64,000 nt of DNA, taken from positions 124,001-188,000 of the forward strand of contig NZ_JAOVZB010000002.1 in NCBI RefSeq assembly GCF_025716875.1. The letters run 5' to 3'. The translations under genes and the position numbers were made by a program. Source of the DNA: Marinomonas sargassi. GTDB taxonomy: Bacteria; Pseudomonadota; Gammaproteobacteria; Pseudomonadales; Marinomonadaceae. The notes beneath the pieces were generated by a model. The model worked only from the letters and a program-made list of their open reading frames with translations. It was not told where the DNA came from and did not search any database. Below, in pieces: positions 8,357 to 15,697 of the stretch; positions within the stretch are counted from its first letter, which is position 1, and each line of letters opens with the position of its first letter.

Positions 8357-8731
8357 CTAAAATTCGAATAAATCCAGTTCATTTAATGCTTGTTCAATGC
8401 TACAGTTTCCTTCACCGTCGAGTGGATCAGATTTTTTTTTATCATCTACTTTTACAAATGATGATTTTATTGAATCAACGAAAGCAACAGTAGAAGCTTC
8501 TGATGAAAACAGCACATACATTAAATTAGTCATTTTTTTCTGAATAGCAATCATTTCATCAACTCTATGAATAGTTTTTTCTTTTATCATATGCTTTATC
8601 ATTAATTCAATAAACAGCATATGCTCTTTTTGAAGCTCACTAATAATTTCATTATCAATACTTATCTTTTTAATCTTCTCAAGATATATATAATGACTAT
8701 TTTGTAGCATTATTATTTCAGAATATTTCAT
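8357..8731 (-). CDS. Unknown small protein translationally coupled to the relaxase
   Basis: A 124-residue, largely helical and charged protein with a coiled-coil-like first half (IYLEKIKKISIDNEIISELQKEH) and an acidic tail (DPLDGEGNCSIEQALNELDLFEF). Its start overlaps the end of the relaxase gene by four bases, so the two are coupled. This position is common for accessory mobilisation proteins that help a relaxase at oriT. I see no ribbon-helix-helix or MobC signature, so that role is inference only. Confidence 0.7.
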   Translation of the reverse strand: MKYSEIIMLQNSHYIYLEKIKKISIDNEIISELQKEHMLFIELMIKHMIKEKTIHRVDEMIAIQKKMTNLMYVLFSSEASTVAFVDSIKSSFVKVDDKKKSDPLDGEGNCSIEQALNELDLFEF

Positions 8732-9621
8732 ATTACATTCTCCACGTTATTTTTATTATCATCAGAATCGTTTAGTTTTTTAGCTATCTTTTCTATAAAT
8801 TGATCTGACATTCCAATTTTTTTCAGAATTAAAATTAATTTTTTTTCATACCTATTAAGATTTATTCTTTTCTTATCTAATTCAGAATAAATATATTTTA
8901 CCTTTTTCTTTATAGAATCAGATCTATTTAAATTATTAGCTAAACGCTTAGAAGCTTCTTGCTCTATCTTCCATTCTTTTCTCGTTAATCGCCGACGTTT
9001 AGGACCGTCTCTTGTAAGCCCACAAGGAATACCAACATCTGCATAATATGCGTCTTGGAAAGCTCTCATAGCTTCACTGTATACTCTCAGCTTGGCTTTT
9101 GCGCTAGACTTATAACCCTCTACACTCCTAGCATAAATGCCATCATGAACTTGTCCGATATCCAATCTCCTATTTTCATCTAAATTAGGGACGAGCATGA
9201 AATGACAATGCCAATATGGTTCATCTGAATGAACAACGACTGACTTTAACTGATCACCATATTTTTTAGAAAGAAACTCAATAGTAAGTTTTAGCCACTT
9301 TTGTAGATCTTTATTTTCAAAAGAGACTTCATCTGTACGAACAGGATATGAAGCAACACCTGAAACAAGTATCAAACCATCTTTACGAAATTTTCGCCCA
9401 AGATTATCTTTAGCTATATCCGCTTGATTCTCGGCAGATTTAAGTACATCTGAAGGTTCTGCACCATGAACTAAAATTGGCTTTATGATTTTCGGAACAT
9501 GGGAACATGCATCAGAATCTCTAATTAACTCTTTAATCATACCTTTAGCACTTTGTTTTTTATTATTTTTACTTGGAATACGAGAATAAGCTTCAACATG
9601 TATAAATTGATACCCCGACAT
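8728..9621 (-). CDS. MOBV-type relaxase (small Mob/Pre protein)
   Basis: A 297-residue protein whose central HSDEPYWHCHFMLVPN matches the metal-binding motif III of MOBV relaxases (H-x-D-E-x2-x-H-x-H). The N-terminal FIHVEAYSRIPSK resembles their motif I. Relaxases of this class nick oriT and lead the strand in conjugative mobilisation. The second half is basic (DGPKRRRLTRKEWKIEQ) and ends in a short helical region. It is shorter than typical MOBV proteins, which have a longer C-terminal part. The 560-base AT-rich region upstream is the logical place for oriT. No type IV secretion genes are nearby, so transfer would need a helper. Confidence 0.8.
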   Translation of the reverse strand: MSGYQFIHVEAYSRIPSKNNKKQSAKGMIKELIRDSDACSHVPKIIKPILVHGAEPSDVLKSAENQADIAKDNLGRKFRKDGLILVSGVASYPVRTDEVSFENKDLQKWLKLTIEFLSKKYGDQLKSVVVHSDEPYWHCHFMLVPNLDENRRLDIGQVHDGIYARSVEGYKSSAKAKLRVYSEAMRAFQDAYYADVGIPCGLTRDGPKRRRLTRKEWKIEQEASKRLANNLNRSDSIKKKVKYIYSELDKKRINLNRYEKKLILILKKIGMSDQFIEKIAKKLNDSDDNKNNVENVI

Positions 9622-10130
9622 AAATCCTTCTCCTAATTCATTCAGAACAATAATAACAAATGAATTTTGAGATAGATAATATAAAGACTCATATAAAAAT
9701 CGAGTTTATATCAATAAAAACATAATATTAAAATCGTAAATAAAAATAAAAATAATTAATACATTGTATAATAATAGTTTTTTAAACACTCTCATATAAA
9801 TAAAGATATAAATCTATATAAAAATTTTTTTAAAATTAATTTCATTATTTAAAAAACGAAAAATACAACCACTTTTTTCTACATATTTAATTAATTGATT
9901 CATAATTATTGCATTATTGTATGCTACCCTTTAACTAATATCTGGTTTGAAAACAAAAAAACTTCTTGAAAATAAATTTATAAAAACCTTAAAAACAGAG
10001 AGAAAAATCTACAAAAACATTGAAACAAACACATATCTGGATCTTTCGCGAAGCGGAAAAAAAAGAGATCTTTTTTTGAAATCAAAAGAAAAACAAAAAA
10101 AACCTTTTTTTTGACCCCCACCCTAAAACG
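9622..10130. other. AT-rich non-coding region upstream of the relaxase, candidate oriT
   Basis: About 500 bases without a credible gene. It is very AT-rich, with long A and T runs, and the octamer ATATCTGG occurs twice, near 9937 and 10034. A purine-rich GC island (TTTCGCGAAGCGGAAA) near 10043 is an imperfect palindrome. The promoter for the mobilisation genes should be at the left end. The location in front of a MOBV relaxase suggests an origin of transfer, but I cannot identify a nick site. Confidence 0.4.
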
Positions 10131-10166
10131 AAAAAAGCTTATTCTGCTAACAGAACAAGCTTTTTT
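10131..10166. terminator. Intrinsic terminator after the PAP2 gene
   Basis: AAAAAAGCTT (10131-10140) and AAGCTTTTTT (10157-10166) pair, with an inner TTCTG/CAGAA stem. On the minus strand it ends in a T-run, 20 bases past the PAP2 stop. Confidence 0.85.
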
Positions 10167-10185
10167 CATTTCTAACTCCTGTTAG

Positions 10186-10821
10186 CTAATAGTGTAAAGA
10201 TGCATGCAAGCTAAATTGATCATCAGTAACAACTGGAGTAATGAAAAAATTTCTAGCACTCATTCCCATTCCTGTAATTGCATACTGAATACCTACAGCT
10301 AGCGCAGCACCTGCTGCGACATCACGCCAATAATGATATTCACCATGCACACGTGAATAACCCACGTATGAAGCAGCAGCATAAGCAGGTAAACCATACT
10401 CCCAGCCATAACGCATTTGTAAAAAGGCCGCGCCTTGAAACGCCGCGGATGTGTGGCCTGATGGGAAAGAGTTATTGTCATTACCGTTGGGGCGCTCTGC
10501 ATCTACTGCAAATTTCAGTGTGTGCGTTGCAACTCCAGTCCATAAAACTCCTTCAGCCCATTCAGCGGTGCCTTCATTATCTTCCTTTAACAGTGAAATC
10601 ACTCCTGCAACTATTGGAATCCCTATTTGAAGATTATCCCCTGCACGAACAACACTATCATTAGCATGAACTACACTCAGATAAGATATACAGAAAGTAG
10701 TCATAACAATCTGAAATATCCTCTTAAAATTAAAAAAATAAGTGTTTTTTCTATTTTTACTAAATTTTAGGCGTAAAAACCCGCCCCAAACGCTTTCGGC
10801 TGGGTTACATAAACAATGCAT
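10186..10821 (-). CDS. PAP2-family membrane-associated phosphatase
   Basis: A 211-residue PAP2 (type 2 phosphatidic acid phosphatase) protein with all three active-site motifs: KFAVDAERP, PSGHTSA and SRVHGEYHYWRD. A hydrophobic segment at about residues 33-53 ends in VVHA and looks like a signal peptide or first helix, so the catalytic part is probably periplasmic. Family members dephosphorylate lipid phosphates such as undecaprenyl pyrophosphate. The exact substrate is not evident. The start at 10821 has AAGGT about 8 bases upstream. A start at the internal Met (10704) would give a more ordinary signal peptide. It is divergent from the repressor gene and is cargo of element B. Confidence 0.85.
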   Translation of the reverse strand: MHCLCNPAESVWGGFLRLKFSKNRKNTYFFNFKRIFQIVMTTFCISYLSVVHANDSVVRAGDNLQIGIPIVAGVISLLKEDNEGTAEWAEGVLWTGVATHTLKFAVDAERPNGNDNNSFPSGHTSAAFQGAAFLQMRYGWEYGLPAYAAASYVGYSRVHGEYHYWRDVAAGAALAVGIQYAITGMGMSARNFFITPVVTDDQFSLHASLHY

Positions 10822-10873
10822 TCTAGTTACCTTGTAGGATTGAATTAATTAGATTTTGAATACCACTTGGTCA

Positions 10874-10961
10874 GTGTTGTGAAATCATATCTGTGAAATC
10901 TTTTAAAATCAATAAAGATCCCACAAAAAGATTTCACAAATTATTCAAAATCATTTTTCAC
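10874..10961. promoter_or_regulatory. Repeated TGTGAAATC operator-like sites
   Basis: GTGAAATC occurs at 10879-10886 and TGTGAAATC at 10892-10900. The inverted form GATTTCACA is at 10930-10938 and a shorter TTTTTCAC at 10954-10961. They lie just upstream of the LexA/Mu-type repressor gene and in the divergent interval to the PAP2 gene. This is the usual position of autoregulatory repressor operators. Confidence 0.6.
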
Positions 10962-10982
10962 CCACAAATTAACGGTGTGATA

Positions 10983-11633
10983 ATGACAAAAGAATGGTTT
11001 ACAGCAGCAGAGCTCGCCGGACTCGACGGTATGCCTGCACACGCAACAAACGTGACACGCAAAGCGAAGAATAAAAATTGGCAACACAGACAAATAGCGG
11101 GTTTACGAGGTGTTAATTTTGAATATCACGCAAGTAGCCTACCAAAAGAAACTCAAGTAGCACTTGGGCTGGAAGGCCTAGACAAGCCTGTAGAAGCGGA
11201 AAATAGCGACTCTGATATGGTTACTATTCAAATTTATTCAGCCAAAGCTAAAACATGGAGTAAAGCTAGGGCAGTAGCTCATATGATGCTACCTAAGGCT
11301 TTTTTACCTAAACCTTTGCCTCACACTGAGCAAAACCAGCTATTCGCTCTAGAAATGCCAGATAATACCATGCAGCCTACTATAAGTTCTGGCGAAGTCA
11401 TTTTAGTGTCAAAAGCAGATAGCAAGGCAACTCTATCAACAGGACTATTTCTTGTAGAAACAAGCACGGAAGTTACTATAAGACGTTTAAAACCTAATGT
11501 AGCAGCTACACAGATTAAGGTGTGTTGTGATTCTGAACAATATGATGATGAGACATTGAGTAAAGATGACTTTAATCAATCGATTCGAGTCATAGGAAAA
11601 GTAATTGGAACACTTATCAAAACAGTTGTGTAA
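10983..11633 (+). CDS. Mu-type / S24 (LexA-like) phage-like repressor
   Basis: A 216-residue protein from the ATG at 10983. The N-terminal ~70 residues (KEWFTAAELAGLDGMPAHATNVTRKA) match the winged-helix DNA-binding domain of Mu repressor and transposase proteins. The C-terminal half is an S24 peptidase fold (FALEMPDNTMQPTISSGEVILVSKAD), where the Ser/Lys dyad of LexA-like self-cleavage would lie. The conserved 'GDSM' is replaced by DNTM, so the nucleophile Ser appears absent and cleavage is doubtful. An upstream GTG at 10893 would place operator repeats inside the gene and is not preferred. It probably controls the element's own genes. Confidence 0.8.
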   Translation: MTKEWFTAAELAGLDGMPAHATNVTRKAKNKNWQHRQIAGLRGVNFEYHASSLPKETQVALGLEGLDKPVEAENSDSDMVTIQIYSAKAKTWSKARAVAHMMLPKAFLPKPLPHTEQNQLFALEMPDNTMQPTISSGEVILVSKADSKATLSTGLFLVETSTEVTIRRLKPNVAATQIKVCCDSEQYDDETLSKDDFNQSIRVIGKVIGTLIKTVV

Positions 11634-11690
11634 ACAGTATTAATTTTCTTTATGGCAAATTATTAGGCCATACTTGGAGTATAATTAAAA

Positions 11691-11782
11691 TCCTAACGCC
11701 CACACGCCGAGTAGTCGGCATTTTTGTATTGATAAGCAAGTAATGCAAAAGTTTGGGCGTCAGACTGCAAGCGCTTGTTAAG
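11691..11782. repeat. attC-like sequence 1 (integron cassette boundary)
   Basis: Ends are TCCTAAC (11691-11697) and GTTAAGT (11776-11782), about 92 bases apart. They fit the RYYYAAC/GTTRRRY core pattern loosely, and GCCCA / TGGGC just inside can pair. The inner L boxes do not pair well, so this is a degenerate or chimeric site at best. Confidence 0.35.
11706..11724 (+). terminator. Intrinsic terminator after the repressor gene
   Basis: GCCGA and TCGGC (11706-11719, loop GTAG) are followed by ATTTTTG on the plus strand, about 70 bases past the repressor stop. Confidence 0.6.
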
Positions 11783-11803
11783 TATTCTTCATCGTGTGAT
11801 TCT

Positions 11804-12184
11804 TTAATTATTATCAACTAATTCAACGGGTATATCATCGACAATTTGCCCTACTTGCCAGCCAGTTTTCTCTAAAATTTCTTCTGATGTATCGTCTGGC
11901 ACTGTGAACCAATAACAATAAGTCATTTCATCATTACCGGTATTTGCATTAAGTTCTGCGCCTAACTCTTCCCATTCCGCATCAGAAATTCCAAAATACT
12001 GAGAAAGAGCACTATCTGGAGCTTTTAAAAGTTTCTCCATAAAAGTTCCCGTTGTACGCTCTTCTCTAACTGTTTCACAACAATAAGGGCAGTTAATAGG
12101 TTCTAGACATGCTCCACAGAATCCTCCACCTCCGATGACTGAAACAGAGAATTCAGCACCGCATTTAGGACATTTTTCACTCAT
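11804..12184 (-). CDS. Unknown zinc-ribbon protein
   Basis: The frame from the ATG at 12184 gives about 126 residues; a start at 12205 adds seven. The N-terminus has two or three CxxC-type pairs (CPKCGAEF, CGACLEPINCPYC), a rubredoxin-like or zinc-ribbon arrangement. The remainder (about 85 residues, acidic) has no motif I know, apart from the short WFTVPDDTSEEILEKTGW stretch. It is a single gene between two attC-like sequences in the same orientation as the following cassettes, so it looks like a one-gene cassette. The function is unknown. Confidence 0.7.
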   Translation of the reverse strand: MSEKCPKCGAEFSVSVIGGGGFCGACLEPINCPYCCETVREERTTGTFMEKLLKAPDSALSQYFGISDAEWEELGAELNANTGNDEMTYCYWFTVPDDTSEEILEKTGWQVGQIVDDIPVELVDNN

Positions 12185-12235
12185 AATTCGATCTCTAACA
12201 TTCAATTAATATAAGGGGGGGTAGTAATACAAAAA

Positions 12236-12332
12236 TCATCCCACGAGCTAAAATGACACTTAACTTCAAGTTAAAGAACTACACGTGGTGGAGTACAGTG
12301 AGCAAAGCGTTGACCGCCTTGTTAAAGGCTTT
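12236..12332. repeat. attC-like sequence 2 after kwaB
   Basis: On the minus strand, the sequence just past the kwaB stop starts CCTTTAACAAGGCGGTCAAC, the usual beginning of an attC site. Candidate closing cores (GTTAAGT near 12265, GTTAGAG near 12195) are present, but no clear inner stem can be drawn. I treat it as a degenerate cassette boundary. Confidence 0.35.
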
Positions 12333-13305
12333 ATGCTCCAGCAGCTTCAGCCTCATCAACACTATCCTTAGCAATGCTATCGTAGTAGAGTCTCGTTAGT
12401 TCAGATTGCAAAAAATCATCGTTTAGTAATTTCAAAAATAGATTTTGTGCTTTTTTGGTCTTGAGATTAATCTGACTACCGTCATCACTATATTTAAACT
12501 TTCCTCGCAATGCAGGATGGTTTTTTGTAAACCCAATAACTTGTTCATTTGGTATTTTTCCGAGAACAGGTGAATTGCTCGCAGATTTAACCAATTTCCG
12601 AGCAAATGAGATGTCGTCAAGCCTTGCCTCTAAAACAGCGCAATCCATCACAAGGTCTGCGGCTTTTATATTTTCAACACCTTTCTCAGCGACATTTTTC
12701 ACCGCATCATGAAAACCAAAAAATCTCTCTAGCACTTTTATGTCAAGAATGTAGTATTTCCCGTCAATTTTTATAAATTCAAACTTTGAATTTATTTTCA
12801 AGATGTCAGCATCTAGCTTTTTAAAGCGGTTCCCGCCTTTTGGCTTCATTAGATTGAAGCCATTATCTTTTTTAAGAAGCGTCACAGGGTATTGATACTT
12901 GTACAAAGCAAGTTGAATATCTTGATTCCCCAGAAGAATCAATATCCCTTCCAAATGAGATAAATCATCAGAATTCAAGTCAAACGTTTCAAAATCCTCA
13001 TTTTCAATAACATACTTCAGATTCAATAGTTCTTGTGGGATATCATCCAAATCATATTCATAAACAGCATTCTTTCGGTCGTCAGCACTTGAAAGTGGTA
13101 TTAGCGACAAATCATCATTTAAAAGCAAAGTTTCGCTTACTGAGCTAATAAATATTTTTTCAAGCTCAGCATGATCTTCATCATTAATATCGACTGATTT
13201 TACGTTCATTCCTTCATTGCTATCCAACAGAAAAAAAAACTCAGCCGAACATCCACCAGCAGACAGCACACCAGAGACCTTTTCTTTAAACGTATCAATT
13301 GCCAT
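12331..13305 (-). CDS. kwaB: Kiwa anti-phage defence protein KwaB (DUF4868)
   Basis: A 324-residue soluble protein of the DUF4868 family, the KwaB subunit of the Kiwa system. Family-like features are the FFLLDSNEGMNVKSVDI opening, a central FEFIKIDGKYYILDIKVLERFFGF segment typical of DUF4868, and the C-terminal KGKFKYSDDGSQINLK-like core followed by a helical tail. In Kiwa, KwaA and KwaB form a membrane-bound supercomplex that senses phage attack, with KwaB binding DNA. The start overlaps the kwaA stop by 11 bases and AAGGA lies upstream. The gene is AT-rich compared with the next cassette. The assignment rests on recognition of the family plus the adjacent four-helix partner. Confidence 0.8.
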   Translation of the reverse strand: MAIDTFKEKVSGVLSAGGCSAEFFFLLDSNEGMNVKSVDINDEDHAELEKIFISSVSETLLLNDDLSLIPLSSADDRKNAVYEYDLDDIPQELLNLKYVIENEDFETFDLNSDDLSHLEGILILLGNQDIQLALYKYQYPVTLLKKDNGFNLMKPKGGNRFKKLDADILKINSKFEFIKIDGKYYILDIKVLERFFGFHDAVKNVAEKGVENIKAADLVMDCAVLEARLDDISFARKLVKSASNSPVLGKIPNEQVIGFTKNHPALRGKFKYSDDGSQINLKTKKAQNLFLKLLNDDFLQSELTRLYYDSIAKDSVDEAEAAGA

Positions 13306-13891
13306 TTTTTATTTTCCTTCCAAAGCAAACTTTTTTATCCAAATCCAACATTCTTATTTGATCTGATTCCACCAATCTATCTTTTGTTATTACGACTATA
13401 TTTTCCTTTTTTGTGGTTCTGGTTGCTATTGTTACTTTATATAATCTATAGCCGAGTACAGCCAATGTTGGGTTGGCATAAAATTTATCGGTTTTGACAT
13501 AGATTATCCCAATAACTATCAGTAAAAATATCAGCGCAAAAACATAGCGAGCGCTTGTTAAATTAAAACAAATTAGCGGAATAATATAGGTAGTTAGAAA
13601 TGTAAGATGCTCGTAGTTTAAGTCTTCGATTTTTTCAATTTTTGCAGGTAGCTTCTTACTGCCTGAAATTCTGTAGTCGAACCTAAAATAGTAAAACACT
13701 CCAAGAAGTAGAAATAACAGCGACACCAATGGAATCCAATTCTTAGACAAGAGCAATTTCCAGCCAATAAATGAGCAACCCTCCCCAAAACATATAGGGA
13801 AATCAGCAGTAATAACAATTATTAAGAAAAAGAGAAGCCATAAAGACAGTATATATAGCTCGAACTTTTCCCAAATTTCACTAATCTTCAA
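13295..13891 (-). CDS. kwaA: Kiwa anti-phage defence membrane protein KwaA
   Basis: A 198-residue protein with four predicted transmembrane helices (about residues 13-31, 50-69, 96-112 and 115-131) and a basic cytoplasmic C-terminal tail. This is the layout of KwaA, the membrane subunit of Kiwa. The start is TTG at 13891, preceded by AGAGGGA. No ATG fits. It overlaps kwaB by 11 bases, so the pair is one transcription unit. The gene begins immediately after the attC at 13917-13994, so the operon occupies a cassette position. KwaA alone is weakly conserved. The call depends on its partner KwaB. Confidence 0.75.
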   Translation of the reverse strand: MKISEIWEKFELYILSLWLLFFLIIVITADFPICFGEGCSFIGWKLLLSKNWIPLVSLLFLLLGVFYYFRFDYRISGSKKLPAKIEKIEDLNYEHLTFLTTYIIPLICFNLTSARYVFALIFLLIVIGIIYVKTDKFYANPTLAVLGYRLYKVTIATRTTKKENIVVITKDRLVESDQIRMLDLDKKVCFGRKIKNGN

Positions 13892-13916
13892 ATCTTCCCT
13901 CTGCTCTATGGGGTTG

Positions 13917-13994
13917 CTCTAACGCCTTGCTCACGCGCCAGTTTGGAGCCGCTGGGCGGCAGAAAATCGGTAGTCGTGCAGCCGATTGTTAGGG
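13917..13994. repeat. attC recombination site between the Kiwa and PRTase-NADAR cassettes
   Basis: A 78-base imperfect palindrome with all the parts of an attC. On the minus strand the outer cores are CCCTAAC and GTTAGAG (6 of 7 pairs). Then come equal six-base spacers AATCGG and CAAGGC. The inner boxes CTGCACG and CGTGAG pair except for one extra base, the usual extrahelical base. A GC-rich stem follows inside (GCCGCC against GGCGGC-like). This is the clearest cassette boundary in the window. Confidence 0.75.
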
Positions 13995-14019
13995 CTCAAT
14001 AGCGGATAAAACGAAGCCC

Positions 14020-14673
14020 TTAGAATAATTCAGACTGTGGTCTTTGACTGTCGCTTGAACTATTAGCAGTGACTCTCTCAATCGGTTTATTTAGTAGCAG
14101 AAAGTCGGGAATGCCAAGAGGTGGCACCGTCTTCAACACACCTTCCGCATCCTCTTTGAGTTTCTCTCTCAATTCCATTAAGAGCCTGCCTAGTACGTTC
14201 TGTCCAACCAATGTATCGCCAGCCTCGTCTGCTAACCTTGCTCCCCAAAAATCATCTTTGCGTGATTGCTCTACAATCGACTTATCACAAGTTAAAAGTA
14301 GCAATCGACCAAACTCCTCATAGTTCTGAGCGAGCTTCACGCGCAGACACCAGCGCATGATCTTGTGCCTGACCTCGTACCAATCAGGCCTTGTGGTCTT
14401 ACGATGTGGCTTACTTTTCATTTTAGCGGTCATCGGGCTGTGCTGTCCGATGATATCCCGCTGGACTTCCGGCGTGTGAGGGAAGCGACAAGCTTGATAC
14501 AGAGCCTCTGTCGTCAAGATTCTAACTCCGTTGATATGCAAGGGGTAGCCCGACGCCATGTTGGACAGCCCGCCAAAGGCTTCCTTCGTTTTGTAGACAA
14601 CGACAACCTCGCTGCGGACGTAGGTCCGCAGGAGACTTTGCTCATGTTGATCTAGGCTAGAGCGTGAGGTCAT
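14020..14673 (-). CDS. NADAR-domain protein (ADP-ribosyl glycosidase-like)
   Basis: About 217 residues from the ATG at 14673, which has GAGGAA 8 bases upstream. A NADAR domain covers most of it: VVVYKTKEAFGGLSNMASGYPLHINGV, then TTEALYQACRFPH, the SPMTAKMKSK stretch, WYEVRHKIMRWCLRVKLAQN and FWGARLADEAGDTLVGQNVLGRLLMEL. The paired Glu/Asp and Trp-Gly residues are those of the YbiA/NADAR family. Characterised NADAR proteins remove ADP-ribose from guanine bases in DNA or act on NAD-derived nucleotides. It overlaps the end of the upstream PRTase gene by 17 bases, implying coupled translation. The pair is more GC-rich than the neighbouring Kiwa genes. Confidence 0.85.
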   Translation of the reverse strand: MTSRSSLDQHEQSLLRTYVRSEVVVVYKTKEAFGGLSNMASGYPLHINGVRILTTEALYQACRFPHTPEVQRDIIGQHSPMTAKMKSKPHRKTTRPDWYEVRHKIMRWCLRVKLAQNYEEFGRLLLLTCDKSIVEQSRKDDFWGARLADEAGDTLVGQNVLGRLLMELREKLKEDAEGVLKTVPPLGIPDFLLLNKPIERVTANSSSDSQRPQSELF

Positions 14674-15697
14674 CGAAGATATTCCTCGCGGAAGAATAGC
14701 CCTCACGCTGTAGTAACGGGTACCAGTGTAGGGCGCCCGAGGTCGCTTCTGGATCTCCCCACCACATCGCAAGTGGACAATTATTCGGACAATTCCGATA
14801 GGTGACAATCATCGAGCCAAAACCGACGCCGAACGGGCTGAATCCGAGAGGGCGCATCGACTGCTTCGGACTCTCGCTCATCGACCTGATCTTAGCCCCC
14901 GCAATAAGGAACTCGCTCTCCAAGACTTGACGGCCTGCTTCAGAGGAGAACGGTTTGATAGCCGCTGCGCTTTGCTGTCGAGATTCGAAAGCGAACTTCG
15001 TCGGTAGAGCCATGTAGTATTGAACCTCGTCTACTTCAGGGACTGCCGTGGGCCAAAGCACTCCTGAGCTGTTCTTGTACCACTTGCGGTTCTCAATCGT
15101 TAGGGCTCTCCAATACTTGACGGCGATCCTCTTCCCCGACTGCTCAATTACACTTTTAATTCTTTTATCAACTAGGTAACTCCCTCCAGAATGAAGTGCA
15201 GCAACGATGACATGAACCGTAGCCGACTGCGGCGCGTCATTGACGACCCACAGTTCAAGGTCATTGCCTACGCGGTTGCCGCTGAACATCACGTCGTCTA
15301 GGTAAATAAAGTCACCACCTTCTTCTCCACAACCAGCAAGGTCAAGGCCACATTTATCTTCGAGACACTTCGAGAAGAGCCTCAGCATCTCCTTCTGGCT
15401 CTGTCCATTCTGTTGGATGCTCAGGAAGTTCGTGGACGACCAGTACGCGGCAGGGTCGGCACCAGCCAGCTTTACGTTGGTCACTAGGGCAAGGAGAAAA
15501 TCCTTTACGTTCTTTTGTGTGAAGAAGGTCTGCTTTATGACATGCTCAAACTCACGCAGGAACGGTAACTGCTGAGCAGGCGTGAACTGATGAAGCCAAC
15601 GGTCGACATGCTCCGGAGTCGGCTTTGGAAGGTCCCCTTCTCGATATGTCTTGATCTCATTCGCGACGGAAATTAGTAGGTCATCACGTTCGCTCAT
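14657..15697 (-). CDS. PRTase-CE-like phosphoribosyltransferase-fold protein
   Basis: A 346-residue protein. The central GGDFIYLDDVMFSGNRVGNDL is a phosphoribosyltransferase PRPP-binding loop (hydrophobic strand, two acids, then a Ser/Gly turn). The C-terminal VTYRNCPNNCPLAMWWG and W-YPLLQR resemble the conserved end of the 'PRTase-CE' family, proposed from comparative genomics to act in bacterial conflict systems. The N-terminal 130 residues are helical. It is followed by the NADAR gene with a 17-base overlap. The chemistry is not known; a nucleotide- or NAD-directed reaction is the natural guess. The unit has distinctly higher GC than the rest of the element. Confidence 0.7.
   Translation of the reverse strand: MSERDDLLISVANEIKTYREGDLPKPTPEHVDRWLHQFTPAQQLPFLREFEHVIKQTFFTQKNVKDFLLALVTNVKLAGADPAAYWSSTNFLSIQQNGQSQKEMLRLFSKCLEDKCGLDLAGCGEEGGDFIYLDDVMFSGNRVGNDLELWVVNDAPQSATVHVIVAALHSGGSYLVDKRIKSVIEQSGKRIAVKYWRALTIENRKWYKNSSGVLWPTAVPEVDEVQYYMALPTKFAFESRQQSAAAIKPFSSEAGRQVLESEFLIAGAKIRSMSESPKQSMRPLGFSPFGVGFGSMIVTYRNCPNNCPLAMWWGDPEATSGALHWYPLLQREGYSSARNIFDDLTL

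Noticed and set aside
9978-10169. Minus-strand frame rich in Phe and Lys
   Set aside because: Runs through poly-A/T tracts and the PAP2 terminator; composition explains the residues.
14674-14808. N-terminal extension of the NADAR protein
   Set aside because: Read out of frame from the end of the PRTase gene; GAGGAA precedes the ATG at 14673.
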